This document shows, piece by piece, positions 19,636 to 29,432 of a stretch of 64,000 nucleotides of DNA (positions within the stretch are counted from its first letter, which is position 1; the number at the start of each line of letters is the position of its first letter). The stretch is from Serratia sp. DD3. GTDB lineage: Bacteria; Pseudomonadota; Gammaproteobacteria; Enterobacterales; Enterobacteriaceae. Location: positions 1 through 64,000 of the forward strand of contig NZ_AYKS02000079.1 in NCBI RefSeq assembly GCF_000496755.2. Direction: 5' to 3'. Under the pieces are notes generated by a model. That model was not told where the DNA came from, did not search any database, and was given only the letters and a program-made list of their open reading frames with translations. Position numbers and translations under genes: made by a program.

Positions 19636-20031
19636 CTATTGCAGGCTGAAAATCATATCCCATGGCAGGTAAAAGAGATTGGCGATCACCATCAGTATCA
19701 ACGAAACATAGGTAGCAGCCATACCTGAACGGCGCCAGCTAACATCGCGGTGGTGCAGACCGTAATAGTGAACCAATCTGCCAATCATTAATAGCAGCCC
19801 GCAAAGATGTACCATCCAGACTTGAGCACCATTCATCTCCATGATCAGGAGCATTATCATGGCGATAGGGATGTACTCCACGGCATTGCCATGTACACGG
19901 ATGGCGGTTTGCAGCTCATAAAAACCACCGTCACCGAAGGCAACCTGGTATTGCATTCTTAGTCTGACTACGTCAAAAGAGAGTTTGAGCAATAACAATG
20001 CGCCAAGCACTACATAGAGCGCGCTTACCAT
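19636..20031 (-). CDS. yecN: YecN, MAPEG-family membrane protein
   Basis: This membrane protein has 131 residues and four hydrophobic helices and belongs to the MAPEG family (membrane-associated eicosanoid and glutathione metabolism). Length equals E. coli YecN. Conserved residues include RLRMQYQVAFGDGGFYELQ and the glutathione-site-like IRVHGNAVEYIPIAM (about 46-60). ATG 20031 has GGAG at good spacing, whereas an ATG four codons upstream does not. No substrate is known for YecN. It lies upstream of cmoA on the same strand as in E. coli. Confidence 0.92.
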   Translation of the reverse strand: MVSALYVVLGALLLLKLSFDVVRLRMQYQVAFGDGGFYELQTAIRVHGNAVEYIPIAMIMLLIMEMNGAQVWMVHLCGLLLMIGRLVHYYGLHHRDVSWRRSGMAATYVSLILMVIANLFYLPWDMIFSLQ

Positions 20032-20177
20032 TTTTAACTCCATTCCCTAACCAAATCAGGCAGTAAATATGATAGCTGTCATTAATGTGGCTGTCGCGGA
20101 AAAAACAATGTTATCTCCGTTATAAGGTCAGTTTTTGACGGTTTATTATCGCAATACATGTTGGTTGTTCACATAAT

Positions 20178-20210
20178 AACCAGGGGGGCATGACGCTGCC
20201 CTCCCTGGTT
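20178..20210 (-). terminator. hairpin after yecD
   Basis: AACCAGG (20178-20184) pairs with CCTGGTT (20204-20210), and an inner stem GGGCA/TGCCC (20086-style spacing inside the loop, about 20186-20201) continues the helix. It is located 17 bases past the yecD stop codon, followed on the minus strand by a T-rich ATTATTATG-like stretch. Confidence 0.55.
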
Positions 20211-20226
20211 TTAGATATGTAGGGCG

Positions 20227-20799
20227 TTACAATGCGTTGAGGATCTCATTGGTACTGCGAACACGAGCGATACGCGGGAAGATATTGTCGCAGGCGAACT
20301 GATGCATTTCGCTACTGTAGGTACTGCACATGTCTTCGGCAATCACCAATTCATAGCCATGTTCCCAGGCATTACGCGCAGTAGACTCTACCCCGATATT
20401 GGTGGCGATACCGCCCAGCACGATAGTTTTAATACCACGGCGGCGTAGTTGCAGATCAAGATCGGTACCGTAGAACGCACCCCATTGGCGCTTAGTGATG
20501 GATATGTCGCTTTCTTGCACCCCGAGCTCTTCCGGGTAATCCCACCAGAAGTCAGGCAGCCCGCCAATTGGCGCGGGGGATGGCTTGTCCACGGGTTGTT
20601 TCAGCGCTTCGGCAAAGGAATCAGACCAACCGACACGCACCAGAAACACCGGCGCATTCAGTGCACGGAAACGACCTGCCAGATGGGCTGCATGGTTGAC
20701 CACCTGAGTGGCACTGTGAGGGCCAGCAGCAAAGGGCAGAATACCTTTTTGCAGGTCTATCAGTACCAGGGCGGTGGTTTGGGCATCAAGCTTCAACAT
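20227..20799 (-). CDS. yecD: YecD, isochorismatase-family hydrolase
   Basis: The protein has 190 residues and the cysteine-hydrolase/isochorismatase fold. The catalytic Asp is in [12 protein letters not shown] (about residue 15) and the Lys in [14 protein letters not shown] (about 104). Where cysteine hydrolases have a nucleophilic Cys, this protein reads [20 protein letters not shown] (about 131-150), with Gly in that place. The same is true of E. coli YecD and of true isochorismatases such as EntB and PhzD, so amidase chemistry by a Cys nucleophile is unlikely. The substrate is unknown. It is transcribed towards yecN. Confidence 0.92.
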   Translation of the reverse strand: MLKLDAQTTALVLIDLQKGILPFAAGPHSATQVVNHAAHLAGRFRALNAPVFLVRVGWSDSFAEALKQPVDKPSPAPIGGLPDFWWDYPEELGVQESDISITKRQWGAFYGTDLDLQLRRRGIKTIVLGGIATNIGVESTARNAWEHGYELVIAEDMCSTYSSEMHQFACDNIFPRIARVRSTNEILNAL

Positions 20800-21379
20800 G
20801 GGACATCTCCTTATGGAATGGGTAATAGTCTATTCTAGGTCATTCAAGCCACAGCAGTAACGATAACTTGAATGTTTGGCCGATAAAACGTAGCGGAACC
20901 GTCAGCCAGGGCGGAGAGACTAGGTGAAATGAGTTCGGAGATAATGGAAAAGTGGTTACTCAATGTGTTACGCCAGTTGGCGGTGTGTTAGCGATAACGG
21001 GCATAAAGTGATTTAACTCTGATCTCGGATAGCTATTTGCATGGCAACAATGCGCGCTTCGCACTTATCTGGCGCATGAATTTCCTTTATAATGTCCGCC
21101 TTTTTTACCGATCTTCATTCCAATGAGCGATGCCTGTTGGTCTATCCGGTTCATTCAAGTTGTGATAGAAACGGCAAAAATTTTCAGCTACAGGGTTGAG
21201 AGATGACTCGCCGTGTTGTAGCCCGTGTTGGCGGCTTTGCGTTCTGGCAGTGACAGAGGGCGCTTGGGCGCTACAGATTTTACTACGGGCAAGTAAACAT
21301 TCATCAGATAGCAGCCGTGCGGACAGCAGCAATAATGCCTCATTTCCGGCGGGATCTGTTTAAGTCAAAAGGATAGCGT
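20800..21379. other. 580-base gap between yecD and aspS: promoter, inverted repeat, long leader
   Basis: A CATTCAAG/CTTGAATG inverted repeat lies at 20841-20848 and 20867-20874. A perfect -10 box TATAAT lies at 21088-21093, about 290 bases before aspS; no good -35 box was found. The leader after it contains a 27-codon open frame (21123-21206) without a ribosome-binding site. I see no firm gene. The length of the leader suggests either a second promoter nearer aspS or an untested leader structure. Confidence 0.4.
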
Positions 21380-23164
21380 ATGCGTACTGAATATTGCGGG
21401 CAGTTGAATCTGACCCACGTTGGCAAAGAAGTCACTTTGTGTGGTTGGGTCAACCGTCGTCGTGATTTAGGCGGTCTGATCTTTATTGATATGCGTGATC
21501 GCGAAGGCATTGTGCAGGTTTTCTTCGATCCTGACCAAAAAGTAGCTTTCGATAAAGCCTTTGAACTGCGTAACGAGTTTTGCATTCAAGTTGTTGGTAC
21601 TGTGCGTGCGCGCCCGGAGAACCAGAGCAATAAAGAGATGAGCACGGGTGAAGTGGAAGTGTTTGCCCATGGGTTGGAGATTATCAACCGCTCTGAACCA
21701 ATGCCGCTGGATGCCAATCAGATCAATACTGAAGAAGCGCGTCTAAAGTATCGCTACCTGGATCTGCGCCGCCCGGAAATGGCAGAACGCCTGAAAACCC
21801 GAGCCAAGATCACCAGCTTTGTGCGTCGTTTTATGGATAGCCATGGTTTTCTCGATATTGAAACCCCGATGCTAACCAAAGCTACGCCAGAAGGGGCCCG
21901 TGATTATCTGGTCCCTAGCCGCGTGCATAAAGGCAAATTCTATGCGTTGCCGCAGTCTCCGCAATTGTTTAAGCAGTTGCTGATGATGTCTGGCTTTGAC
22001 CGTTACTATCAGATAGTCAAATGCTTCCGTGACGAAGACTTGCGCGCGGATCGTCAGCCTGAGTTTACTCAGATTGATGTGGAAACCTCGTTTATGACCG
22101 CACCACAGGTGCGTGAAATCATGGAAAAACTGGCGCGTGACTTATGGCAGGAGGTAAAAGGGGTGGATCTGGGTAAATTCCCAGTGATGACCTTTGCCGA
22201 AGCGATGCGCCGTTTTGGTTCTGATAAGCCTGATCTGCGTAATCCGCTCGAGCTGGTGGATGTGGCTGACTTGGTTAAACAGGTTGAATTCAAGGTGTTT
22301 TCTGGCCCGGCTAACGATGCCAAAGGGCGCGTAGCGGTCATTCGCGTACCAGGTGGGGCTCAGTTGACCCGCAAGCAGATCGACGAATATACCGCATTTG
22401 TCAATATTTACGGTGCCAAAGGGTTGGCGTGGCTGAAGGTCAATGATCGTGGCGCAGGTCTGGAGGGTGTTCAGAGCCCGGTTGCCAAATTTTTGAGCCC
22501 TGAGGTGTTGGAAGCGATTTTGGCCCGTTGTGATGCGCAAAGCGGTGATATCCTGTTCTTTGGTGCCGACAACGTTAAAATTGTGACTGATGCGATGGGG
22601 GCGTTGCGCTTGAAGTTAGGCCGTGATTTGTCCCTGACCAAATTAGATAGCTGGGCACCACTGTGGGTGGTTGACTTCCCCATGTTTGAAGAGGATGGCG
22701 AGGGTGGCCTGTCCGCGATGCACCACCCATTCACGGCACCTCGCGATATGAGCCCAGAGGCGTTACAGCAAGATCCACTATCTGCCATAGCCAATGCTTA
22801 TGACATGGTACTGAACGGTTATGAAGTGGGGGGCGGCTCAGTACGTATTCACCGCAGTGAAATGCAGCAAACGGTATTTGGCATCCTCGGTATCAACCAA
22901 CAAGAACAGCGTGAGAAGTTTGGCTTCTTGCTGGATGCTTTGAAATATGGCACACCACCTCATGCAGGTTTGGCTTTTGGTCTTGATCGTCTGGTGATGT
23001 TATTGACGGGTACCGAAAACATTCGTGATGTTATTGCCTTCCCGAAAACCACCGCGGCAGCCTGTCTGATGACTGATGCACCAAGCTTTGCCAACCCGGC
23101 ATCTTTGCAAGAGTTAGCGATTAGCGTGGTGAAGAAAACCGCCTCAGAACAAGAGAGCGAGTGA
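21380..23164 (+). CDS. aspS: aspartyl-tRNA synthetase
   Basis: This bacterial-type class II synthetase has 594 residues (E. coli 590). Domain order is the N-terminal OB-fold anticodon-binding domain (about 1-105, [19 protein letters not shown]), the catalytic core, a bacterial GAD insertion (about 290-420) and the C-terminal catalytic part. Class II motif 2 is [20 protein letters not shown] (about 217-236) and motif 3 is [13 protein letters not shown] (about 533-545). It charges tRNA-Asp in the cytoplasm. The last base of its stop codon is shared with the nudB start (TGATG), so the genes are coupled. Confidence 0.98.
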   Translation: MRTEYCGQLNLTHVGKEVTLCGWVNRRRDLGGLIFIDMRDREGIVQVFFDPDQKVAFDKAFELRNEFCIQVVGTVRARPENQSNKEMSTGEVEVFAHGLEIINRSEPMPLDANQINTEEARLKYRYLDLRRPEMAERLKTRAKITSFVRRFMDSHGFLDIETPMLTKATPEGARDYLVPSRVHKGKFYALPQSPQLFKQLLMMSGFDRYYQIVKCFRDEDLRADRQPEFTQIDVETSFMTAPQVREIMEKLARDLWQEVKGVDLGKFPVMTFAEAMRRFGSDKPDLRNPLELVDVADLVKQVEFKVFSGPANDAKGRVAVIRVPGGAQLTRKQIDEYTAFVNIYGAKGLAWLKVNDRGAGLEGVQSPVAKFLSPEVLEAILARCDAQSGDILFFGADNVKIVTDAMGALRLKLGRDLSLTKLDSWAPLWVVDFPMFEEDGEGGLSAMHHPFTAPRDMSPEALQQDPLSAIANAYDMVLNGYEVGGGSVRIHRSEMQQTVFGILGINQQEQREKFGFLLDALKYGTPPHAGLAFGLDRLVMLLTGTENIRDVIAFPKTTAAACLMTDAPSFANPASLQELAISVVKKTASEQESE

Positions 23165-23610
23165 TGAATTATAAGCGGCCCGAGTCGATTCTGGTGGTGA
23201 TTTACTCACCCGCCAGTGGTCGGGTGCTGATGTTGCAGCGGCGAGATGATATGGCGTTCTGGCAGTCAGTGACTGGCAGCCTGGAAGCCGATGAATTGCC
23301 GCAGCATGCTGCACAGCGCGAAGTGATGGAAGAGGTTGGCATTGATATTGCGGCAGAAAATCTGCCGTTGCTTGATTGCCAGCGCTGTGTGGAATTTGAA
23401 CTTTTTGCTCACTTGCGGCATCGCTATGCACCAGGAACTTTACATAATAAAGAGCACTGGTTCTGCCTGGCGTTGCCTGAAGAGCGTGCTCCGGTACTTA
23501 CCGAGCATCATGCATATCAATGGCTTGCAGCTAGCGAGGCGGTCAAACTGACTAAATCCTGGAGCAATCAGCAGGCGATTGAAGAGTTTGTGATTCACTC
23601 TGTCCAGTAG
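23164..23610 (+). CDS. nudB: NudB, dihydroneopterin triphosphate pyrophosphatase
   Basis: This Nudix hydrolase has 148 residues. The full Nudix box is present: [24 protein letters not shown] (about 38-61), with REVMEE binding magnesium. NudB removes pyrophosphate from dihydroneopterin triphosphate, the second step of folate synthesis. Other conserved parts are [11 protein letters not shown] and [13 protein letters not shown] 23164 is used in preference to the in-frame GTG one codon earlier. It is translated from the aspS mRNA, with yebC following after 20 bases. Confidence 0.95.
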   Translation: MNYKRPESILVVIYSPASGRVLMLQRRDDMAFWQSVTGSLEADELPQHAAQREVMEEVGIDIAAENLPLLDCQRCVEFELFAHLRHRYAPGTLHNKEHWFCLALPEERAPVLTEHHAYQWLAASEAVKLTKSWSNQQAIEEFVIHSVQ

Positions 23611-23630
23611 TTTTTTTTGGAGATATTTTT

Positions 23631-24374
23631 ATGGCAGGTCATAGTAAATGGGCCAACACAAAACACCGCAAAGCAGCACAAGACTCTAAACGCGGTAAGA
23701 TTTTCACTAAAATTATCCGCGAGTTGGTGACTGCCGCCAAACTAGGCGGGGGCGATCCTGGGTCCAACCCACGTTTGCGCGCCGCTATTGATAAGGCACT
23801 GTCTAATAACATGACGCGTGACACGCTAAACCGTGCCATTGCTCGTGGTGTCGGCGGTGATGATGATTCCAATATGGAAACCATCATCTATGAAGGTTAT
23901 GGCCCTGGCGGTACGGCAGTGATGATTGAGTGCCTGAGTGACAACCGTAACCGTACCGTGGCAGAAGTTCGCCATGCTTTCAGTAAATGTGGTGGTAACC
24001 TCGGCACCGATGGCTCGGTAGCCTATCTGTTCACCAAAAAAGGCGTGATCACCTATGCACCAGGTCTGGATGAAGACTCGGTGATGGAAGCGGCGCTTGA
24101 GGCGGGTGCGGAAGATATTGTGGCTTATGACGATGGCGCTATTGATGTTTTCACCGCTTGGGAAAATCTGGGTGAAGTCAAAGATGCATTGACGGCTACC
24201 GGGTTTGAAGCTGAAGCGGCAGAAGTATCGATGATCCCATCGACGAAAGCCGATATGGATGAAGAAACCGCACCAAAATTACTGCGGCTGATCGATATGC
24301 TGGAAGATTGCGATGATGTTCAGGAGGTTTACCACAATGGTGAAATCTCTGATGAGATCGCCGCGACGCTGTAA
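23631..24374 (+). CDS. yebC: YebC/TACO1-family translation or transcription factor
   Basis: The product has 247 residues, close to E. coli YebC (246). It has the invariant start [27 protein letters not shown], the Gly-Gly-rich linker [13 protein letters not shown] and [22 protein letters not shown]. YebC proteins form a crescent with three domains; they have been described as DNA-binding regulators and, more recently, as factors that help ribosomes through proline-rich stretches. It sits in the nudB-yebC-ruvCAB order common to enterobacteria. A hairpin follows the stop codon. Confidence 0.96.
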   Translation: MAGHSKWANTKHRKAAQDSKRGKIFTKIIRELVTAAKLGGGDPGSNPRLRAAIDKALSNNMTRDTLNRAIARGVGGDDDSNMETIIYEGYGPGGTAVMIECLSDNRNRTVAEVRHAFSKCGGNLGTDGSVAYLFTKKGVITYAPGLDEDSVMEAALEAGAEDIVAYDDGAIDVFTAWENLGEVKDALTATGFEAEAAEVSMIPSTKADMDEETAPKLLRLIDMLEDCDDVQEVYHNGEISDEIAATL

Positions 24375-24388
24375 TGTGGCTGACCAGT

Positions 24389-24410
24389 GGCGTTGCCGGT
24401 TGGCAACGCC
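24389..24410 (+). terminator. hairpin between yebC and ruvC
   Basis: GGCGTTGCC (24389-24397) and GGCAACGCC (24402-24410) form a perfect 9-bp stem around GGTT. There is no T-run after it, so it is more likely to be an mRNA-stability or attenuating element. Confidence 0.45.
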
Positions 24411-24447
24411 GGGTAAAATCAATGCTTAATACAAGGTGGTGGTAGCA

Positions 24448-24969
24448 ATGGCGATCATACTGGGTATCGATCCCGGCTCACGCGTCACCGGTTATGGTCT
24501 TATCCGTCAGCAAGGCCGCCAATTAATTTATATTGCCAGCGGCTGTATCCGTACCTCGACAGATGATATGCCAACGCGGCTTAAACTGATTTATGCTGGG
24601 GTGAGTGAAATTATCACTCAGTTTAGACCCGATTTTTTTGCCATCGAACGAGTCTTTATGGCTAAAAATCCGGACTCGGCACTTAAATTAGGGCAGGCGA
24701 GAGGGGTAGCGATTGTCGCAGCGGTTAATCAACAGTTGGAAGTGTTTGAGTATGCAGCACGCCAGGTAAAACAGACGGTGGTCGGTACCGGTGCGGCAGA
24801 AAAAGCGCAAGTTCAGCATATGGTTCGCTCATTGTTGAAACTTTCTGCCAATCCGCAGGCGGACGCCGCCGATGCCTTGGCGATTGCTATTACTCATTGT
24901 CATCTCAGCCAGAATCTGTTGCGTATGAACGAAGGGCGGCTCAATCTGGCGCGGGGTCGCGTACGATAA
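24448..24969 (+). CDS. ruvC: RuvC, Holliday junction resolvase
   Basis: This endonuclease has 173 residues, identical in length to E. coli RuvC. The four acidic catalytic residues are visible: Asp in ILGIDPGSR (7), Glu in FAIERVF (66), and the two Asp of [10 protein letters not shown] (138, 141). It resolves Holliday junctions together with RuvAB. ATG 24448 gives [11 protein letters not shown]; a GTG four codons upstream is not conserved. ruvC is separated from ruvAB by a LexA box, as in E. coli, where ruvC itself is not SOS-induced. Confidence 0.98.
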   Translation: MAIILGIDPGSRVTGYGLIRQQGRQLIYIASGCIRTSTDDMPTRLKLIYAGVSEIITQFRPDFFAIERVFMAKNPDSALKLGQARGVAIVAAVNQQLEVFEYAARQVKQTVVGTGAAEKAQVQHMVRSLLKLSANPQADAADALAIAITHCHLSQNLLRMNEGRLNLARGRVR

Positions 24970-25026
24970 TGGGGTGACATTGCCACCAACCTCGTTGCCA
25001 CTAAAAAAGTGTTGAGTCGCTATGGG

Positions 25027-25042
25027 CTGGATATTCATCCAG
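25027..25042. promoter_or_regulatory. LexA (SOS) box for ruvAB
   Basis: CTGGATATTCATCCAG fits the CTG-N10-CAG SOS consensus and differs by only two inner bases from the E. coli ruvA box CTGGATATCTATCCAG. It lies 72 bases before ruvA. The wider palindrome GGCTGGAT/ATCCAGCC (25025-25044) is followed by six T (25045-25050), so the same bases could also serve as the ruvC terminator. A TATAAG (25054-25059) is a candidate -10. Confidence 0.85.
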
Positions 25043-25114
25043 CCTTTTTTATGGTATAAGCTTTATCATTAATGTGTCACCTACGCCACAGGCAGTGTTT
25101 ATTCAGGAGGGGTA

Positions 25115-25729
25115 ATGATAGGTCGTCTCAGAGGGGTTATTCTGGAAAAGCAGCCACCGCTGGTGCTATTGGAAGCCAACGGTGTTGGCTATGAAGTGCA
25201 TATGCCAATGACCTGCTTCTATGAGCTACCGGAACTGGGGCAAGAAGCTATCGTATTTACCCAATTTGTGGTGCGCGAAGATGCTCAACTCCTGTATGGC
25301 TTCAATGATAAACAGGAGCGGGCACTGTTTCGCGAGTTGATCAAGGTTAATGGAGTGGGGCCCAAACTGGCCCTGGCTATCCTCTCGGGTATGTCTGCGC
25401 AGCAGTTTGTCAGCGCGGTGGAGCGTGAGGAGATCACTGCTCTGATCAAGTTACCCGGGGTAGGGAAAAAGACTGCAGAACGTCTGGTCGTAGAAATGAA
25501 AGACCGCTTCAAAGGGTTAAATGGTGATCTGTTTAATAGCAGTAGTGAGATCCCTTTACCTGTCAGTGCGGCCAAAATGGTTGAAAGGGATAATGAAGCA
25601 GAAGCGGTATCCGCATTGGTGTCACTGGGCTATAAACCCCAAGAAGCCAGCCGTATGATCAGCAAAATTGCTAAACCGGGGGCAGATTGCGAAACCTTAA
25701 TCCGCGATGCCTTACGTGCCGCTCTCTAA
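25115..25729 (+). CDS. ruvA: RuvA, Holliday junction recognition subunit
   Basis: This tetrameric DNA-binding protein has 204 residues. Domain I starts [15 protein letters not shown]; domain II holds two helix-hairpin-helix motifs in [18 protein letters not shown] (about 73-90) and [20 protein letters not shown] (about 107-126). Domain III near the end ([20 protein letters not shown]) contacts RuvB. It binds four-way junctions and targets the RuvB motor. It lies downstream of the SOS box, so it is expected to be DNA-damage inducible. ruvB follows after 18 bases. Confidence 0.98.
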   Translation: MIGRLRGVILEKQPPLVLLEANGVGYEVHMPMTCFYELPELGQEAIVFTQFVVREDAQLLYGFNDKQERALFRELIKVNGVGPKLALAILSGMSAQQFVSAVEREEITALIKLPGVGKKTAERLVVEMKDRFKGLNGDLFNSSSEIPLPVSAAKMVERDNEAEAVSALVSLGYKPQEASRMISKIAKPGADCETLIRDALRAAL

Positions 25730-25747
25730 GGTTGCAAGGGGTAGAAA

Positions 25748-26755
25748 ATGATTGAAGCCGACCGCCTGATTTCTGCCGAACCGCTGAATGAAGAAGACGT
25801 GTTGGATCGTGCTATCCGCCCTAAGCTGCTAACGGAATATGTGGGGCAGCCTCATGTGCGGGAACAGATGGAAATCTTTATTCAGGCAGCTAGGCAGCGT
25901 GGTGATGCCCTTGATCATCTGTTGATTTTTGGCCCCCCAGGTTTGGGGAAAACCACGCTGGCCAACATTGTAGCCAATGAGATGGGGGTGAATTTACGGA
26001 CCACCTCGGGCCCGGTACTTGAGAAAGCCGGCGATCTGGCGGCGATGCTCACCAATTTAGAGCCGCACGACGTTCTGTTTATCGATGAAATACATCGCCT
26101 GTCACCGGTAGTAGAAGAAGTGTTGTATCCGGCGATGGAAGATTACCAACTGGATATCATGATCGGTGAAGGTCCGGCAGCGCGTTCAATTAAGCTCGAT
26201 CTCCCCCCGTTTACGCTGATTGGCGCAACCACGCGCGCGGGTTCGTTGACCTCTCCGCTACGTGACCGTTTTGGGATTGTGCAGCGCCTGGAGTTTTATC
26301 AGGTGGCTGATCTCGAGCATATCGTTACACGCAGTGCCAATTGTCTAGGCTTGACGCTTTCCGCTGATGGAGCCCATGAGGTAGCCAGGCGGGCCCGTGG
26401 TACGCCCCGTATCGCCAACCGTTTGTTGCGCCGGGTACGTGATTTTGCCGAAGTACGGGCCAATGGGGAGATTAATGGCGAAGTAGCGATGCAGGCCTTG
26501 GATCTGCTCAATGTAGATGCGGAAGGTTTCGACTATATGGATCGCAAATTATTATTGGCGATTATTGACAAATTTACCGGTGGGCCGGTCGGGCTGGATA
26601 ACTTGGCTGCGGCAATTGGTGAAGAACGTGAAACCATAGAAGATGTGATTGAACCTTTTCTGATCCAACAGGGATTTATTCAGCGCACCCCCCGAGGCCG
26701 GATGGCGACCAACCATGCCTATAAGCATTTTGGTATTGAGCGCCCAGCGGATTAA
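25748..26755 (+). CDS. ruvB: RuvB, branch-migration ATPase
   Basis: This AAA+ helicase has 335 residues. Walker A is [10 protein letters not shown] (about 62-71), Walker [10 protein letters not shown] (about 109-117), sensor 1 IGATTRAG, and the arginine finger follows in LRDRFG. A C-terminal winged helix ends the chain. Hexameric rings drive migration of Holliday junctions. It is co-transcribed with ruvA and thus under LexA control by inference. It converges with znuB; a strong hairpin separates them. Confidence 0.98.
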   Translation: MIEADRLISAEPLNEEDVLDRAIRPKLLTEYVGQPHVREQMEIFIQAARQRGDALDHLLIFGPPGLGKTTLANIVANEMGVNLRTTSGPVLEKAGDLAAMLTNLEPHDVLFIDEIHRLSPVVEEVLYPAMEDYQLDIMIGEGPAARSIKLDLPPFTLIGATTRAGSLTSPLRDRFGIVQRLEFYQVADLEHIVTRSANCLGLTLSADGAHEVARRARGTPRIANRLLRRVRDFAEVRANGEINGEVAMQALDLLNVDAEGFDYMDRKLLLAIIDKFTGGPVGLDNLAAAIGEERETIEDVIEPFLIQQGFIQRTPRGRMATNHAYKHFGIERPAD

Positions 26756-26772
26756 TGCGGTGACATGCTGTT

Positions 26773-26797
26773 TTAGGGGCGGCTTGACCGCCCCTAA
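26773..26797. terminator. bidirectional hairpin between ruvB and znuB
   Basis: TTAGGGGCGG (26773-26782) and CCGCCCCTAA (26788-26797) form a perfect 10-bp stem around CTTGA. It lies between two convergent genes and can end both transcripts, though T-runs are short. Confidence 0.65.
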
Positions 26798-26805
26798 GCA
26801 TCACA

Positions 26806-27591
26806 CTAAGCCAACTGCTTTTTAGACAGACTCAGCACAAACAACACCGCGGCACAAAGCACCACGGAAGGGCCAGCCGGTGTATCGTAACAGGCTGAAA
26901 ATGCGAGCCCACCTGTCACCGCAATCATCCCTATTATGACCGCATAACCTGCCATTTGCTCCGGTGTACGGGAAAAACGGCGTGCTGCCGCCGCGGGAAT
27001 GATCAGTAATGAGGTAATAATCAGAGCGCCGACAAATTTCATTGCCAAGCCGATGGTTAAAGCGGTGACTAGCATTAAAATGGTCCGGCTGCGGGAGATA
27101 TTCACACCATCCACATGCGCCATTTCAGGGCTGATGGTCATGGATAACAGTGGCCGCCATTGCCACCATAACAACAGCAGTACCACTACCACGCCACTGG
27201 CGATCAGCCAAATATCACTGAGGGTGACGGACAGCAAATCACCAAACAGATACGCCATCAAATCGACACGGACATTAGACATCAGCGCCACCACCACCAA
27301 ACCCAGTGATAGGGCACTGTGAGCCAGGATACCCAGCAAGGTATCAATAGCCAGTTGTGGACGATGTTCCAGCCAAACCAGCAATAACGCCAGTAGCAAC
27401 GTGGCCGCAATGACGGCATAGAATGGGTTAACACCCAATAATAAACCGAAAGCGACACCCAGTAATGACGCATGCGCCAGGGTATCGCCAAAGTAAGACA
27501 TGCGACGCCACACCACGAAAGAACCCAGTGGACCTGCAGCGGCAGCTAATAACACACCGGCGAGCCAGCCGGGAAATAACAGTTCAATCAT
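26806..27591 (-). CDS. znuB: ZnuB, zinc ABC transporter permease
   Basis: This inner-membrane permease of the ABC-3 family has 261 residues (E. coli 261) and eight or nine transmembrane helices. Conserved features are the start [43 protein letters not shown] and the C-terminal [25 protein letters not shown] that contacts the ATPase. It forms the zinc channel of ZnuABC. It is the second gene of the znuCB operon, three bases after znuC, and is expected to be repressed by Zur in zinc-replete cells. Confidence 0.97.
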   Translation of the reverse strand: MIELLFPGWLAGVLLAAAAGPLGSFVVWRRMSYFGDTLAHASLLGVAFGLLLGVNPFYAVIAATLLLALLLVWLEHRPQLAIDTLLGILAHSALSLGLVVVALMSNVRVDLMAYLFGDLLSVTLSDIWLIASGVVVVLLLLWWQWRPLLSMTISPEMAHVDGVNISRSRTILMLVTALTIGLAMKFVGALIITSLLIIPAAAARRFSRTPEQMAGYAVIIGMIAVTGGLAFSACYDTPAGPSVVLCAAVLFVLSLSKKQLA

Positions 27592-27594
27592 CGT

Positions 27595-28344
27595 TTACTG
27601 CCCTTGGCTTTTCAGCACGATTTTGCCGTGTAAATCGTGCCGGTGATTATGATGATGACGGTAAATTGCCAGTTGTTCTGCCCCGCGTTGACCAAACATG
27701 GCGATAAATTCAGGGTGCATGGAGACCACTTCCGGGGTGCCAGAACAACAGATATGTTGATTCAAGCAGAGTACTTCATCGGTTTTTGCCATTACCAGGT
27801 GGAGGTCATGAGACACCATGAGCACTGCGCAGTCCAACTCTTTACGTAGTTGGTCGATCAAATTATACAATGCCAACTGGCCGCTAACGTCTACCCCTTG
27901 AGTGGGTTCATCCAGTACCAAAAGCTGTGGCTGATTTAATAAGGCTCGGGCCAGCAGTACCCGCTGGTTTTCACCCCCGGACAGTTTTTGCATCGGCTGT
28001 TCGAGTAAATGGGCAGCCTGCACCCGCTTGAGTGCGGGTAAAATATCCGCTTGTTTCACCCCGGGCTTAAGGCGCATAAACCGGCCGACCGTTAAGGGGA
28101 GGGTGGCATCAAGATGCAGCTTCTGTGGCACATAGCCAATACGTAGCCCGGGTTGGCATTGAATCCGGCCCTCTGTGGGGGGCACCAGCCCAAGCACAAC
28201 GCGCACCAGGGTTGATTTACCTGCACCATTAGGCCCAAGCAGCGTGAGAATACGCCCAGCCTGAAGGTTGAGTGAAATATGGCTCAGAACGTTACGGCTG
28301 CCAAATGCAACGGAGATGTTTTTTAATGTTACCAGTGTTGACAT
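27595..28344 (-). CDS. znuC: ZnuC, zinc ABC transporter ATPase
   Basis: This ABC ATPase has 249 residues. Walker A is [12 protein letters not shown] (about 34-45), the signature [16 protein letters not shown] (about 130-145), Walker [14 protein letters not shown] (about 150-162), and the switch histidine lies in MVSHDLHLV. It energises zinc import through ZnuB. It is divergent from znuA, with a Zur-type palindrome in the short space between the two starts. The last residues are rich in His ([10 protein letters not shown]), a feature shared by E. coli ZnuC that may bind zinc. Confidence 0.97.
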   Translation of the reverse strand: MSTLVTLKNISVAFGSRNVLSHISLNLQAGRILTLLGPNGAGKSTLVRVVLGLVPPTEGRIQCQPGLRIGYVPQKLHLDATLPLTVGRFMRLKPGVKQADILPALKRVQAAHLLEQPMQKLSGGENQRVLLARALLNQPQLLVLDEPTQGVDVSGQLALYNLIDQLRKELDCAVLMVSHDLHLVMAKTDEVLCLNQHICCSGTPEVVSMHPEFIAMFGQRGAEQLAIYRHHHNHRHDLHGKIVLKSQGQ

Positions 28345-28372
28345 AGTTGTAATTAACTTTGCGGAACAAACC

Positions 28373-28392
28373 GAATGTTATAATATCACATC
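28373..28392. promoter_or_regulatory. Zur box between znuC and znuA
   Basis: GAATGTTATAATATCACATC closely matches the enterobacterial Zur operator (GAAATGTTATAATATCACATTTC-like palindrome). It lies 29 bases from the znuC start and 30 bases from the znuA start. It is the expected site for zinc-dependent repression of both units. Confidence 0.88.
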
Positions 28393-28421
28393 GCATAATT
28401 GAAAACGACAGGATGACCCAC

Positions 28422-29411
28422 ATGGTACACAAAAATAAATGGCTGCAATATACGTTAATTGCCGGTTCACTGATGATGGCAGGCAGTGCGACAGCTGCGG
28501 TTGTGACATCGATTCGCCCTTTAGGCTTTATCGCCTCCGCCATTGCTGATGGGGTAATGCCAACAGAAGTTTTATTGCCGGATGGCGCATCACCTCACGA
28601 TTTTGCTTTGCGTCCATCGGATATCAAACGCTTACAGAGTGCCGATTTGGTTCTGTGGGTGGGGCCAGATATGGAGGCGTTTTTAAGTAAATCCTTGAAG
28701 CAGATCCCAGCCAATAAACAATTGGCCATCAGTGAACTGCCAGCAGTGCAACCTTTGCTGATTAAAGGGGATGATGAGCATGACCATAAGAATGAGCATG
28801 ACCATAACCATAACCATAACCAGAAGCATGACCATGATCATGACCATAAGCATGCGACAGATAGCGCTATGGCAGCAGAAAATGAACATAACCATGGTGA
28901 ATACAATCAGCACATGTGGCTGTCACCAGAGATAGCAAAAGTGACGGCGATCGCGATTCATGACAGGTTGTTGGAACTTATGCCGCAAAATAAGGACAAA
29001 TTAGATGCAAACCTGCGCCAGTTCGAGGATCAGCTAGCGCAAACTGACAAAAATCTTGTTAGAATACTGACGCCAGTGCAAAGTAAGGGATATTTTGTTT
29101 TTCATGATGCTTATGGCTACTTTGAAAAACACTTCGGCTTGAGCCCATTGGGGCATTTTACCGTTAACCCTGAAATTCAGCCTGGCGCGCAGCGTTTACA
29201 TCAAATTCGAACACAGTTGGTTGAGCAGAAAGCAGTTTGCGTTTTTGCTGAGCCACAATTCAGACCGGCCGTTATTAATGCCGTTGCCAAAGGGACACAA
29301 GTGCGTTCTGGAACGCTGGACCCGTTGGGCAGTGGCATTGCACTGGGAAAAGAGAGCTACGGGAATTTCCTGCAAGCGTTGTCTAACCAGTACCTGAGCT
29401 GTCTGAAGTAA
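28422..29411 (+). CDS. znuA: ZnuA, periplasmic zinc-binding protein
   Basis: The protein has 329 residues and begins with a signal peptide ([25 protein letters not shown]). The cluster-9 solute-binding fold has zinc ligands His in ASPHDFAL (about 56), His in [10 protein letters not shown] (about 164), His in [11 protein letters not shown] and a distal Glu/Asp. A loop of about 40 residues (roughly 120-160) holds more than fifteen His, in repeats of HDH and HNH mixed with Glu and Lys; it is longer than the loop in E. coli ZnuA and is thought to capture zinc. ATG 28422 has AGGA eight bases upstream. A longer frame to 28359 overlaps the Zur box and is rejected. Confidence 0.96.
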   Translation: MVHKNKWLQYTLIAGSLMMAGSATAAVVTSIRPLGFIASAIADGVMPTEVLLPDGASPHDFALRPSDIKRLQSADLVLWVGPDMEAFLSKSLKQIPANKQLAISELPAVQPLLIKGDDEHDHKNEHDHNHNHNQKHDHDHDHKHATDSAMAAENEHNHGEYNQHMWLSPEIAKVTAIAIHDRLLELMPQNKDKLDANLRQFEDQLAQTDKNLVRILTPVQSKGYFVFHDAYGYFEKHFGLSPLGHFTVNPEIQPGAQRLHQIRTQLVEQKAVCVFAEPQFRPAVINAVAKGTQVRSGTLDPLGSGIALGKESYGNFLQALSNQYLSCLK

Positions 29412-29432
29412 AGACAAGAAGGATAGTATTGA

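Noticed and set aside
21123..21206. 27-codon leader peptide before aspS
   Set aside because: No ribosome-binding site and no run of Asp codons or other control feature.
28750..28870. CRISPR or tandem-repeat array in the short repeats of znuA
   Set aside because: The repeats are in-frame His/Asp/Asn codons in the metal-binding loop of ZnuA; there are no spacers.
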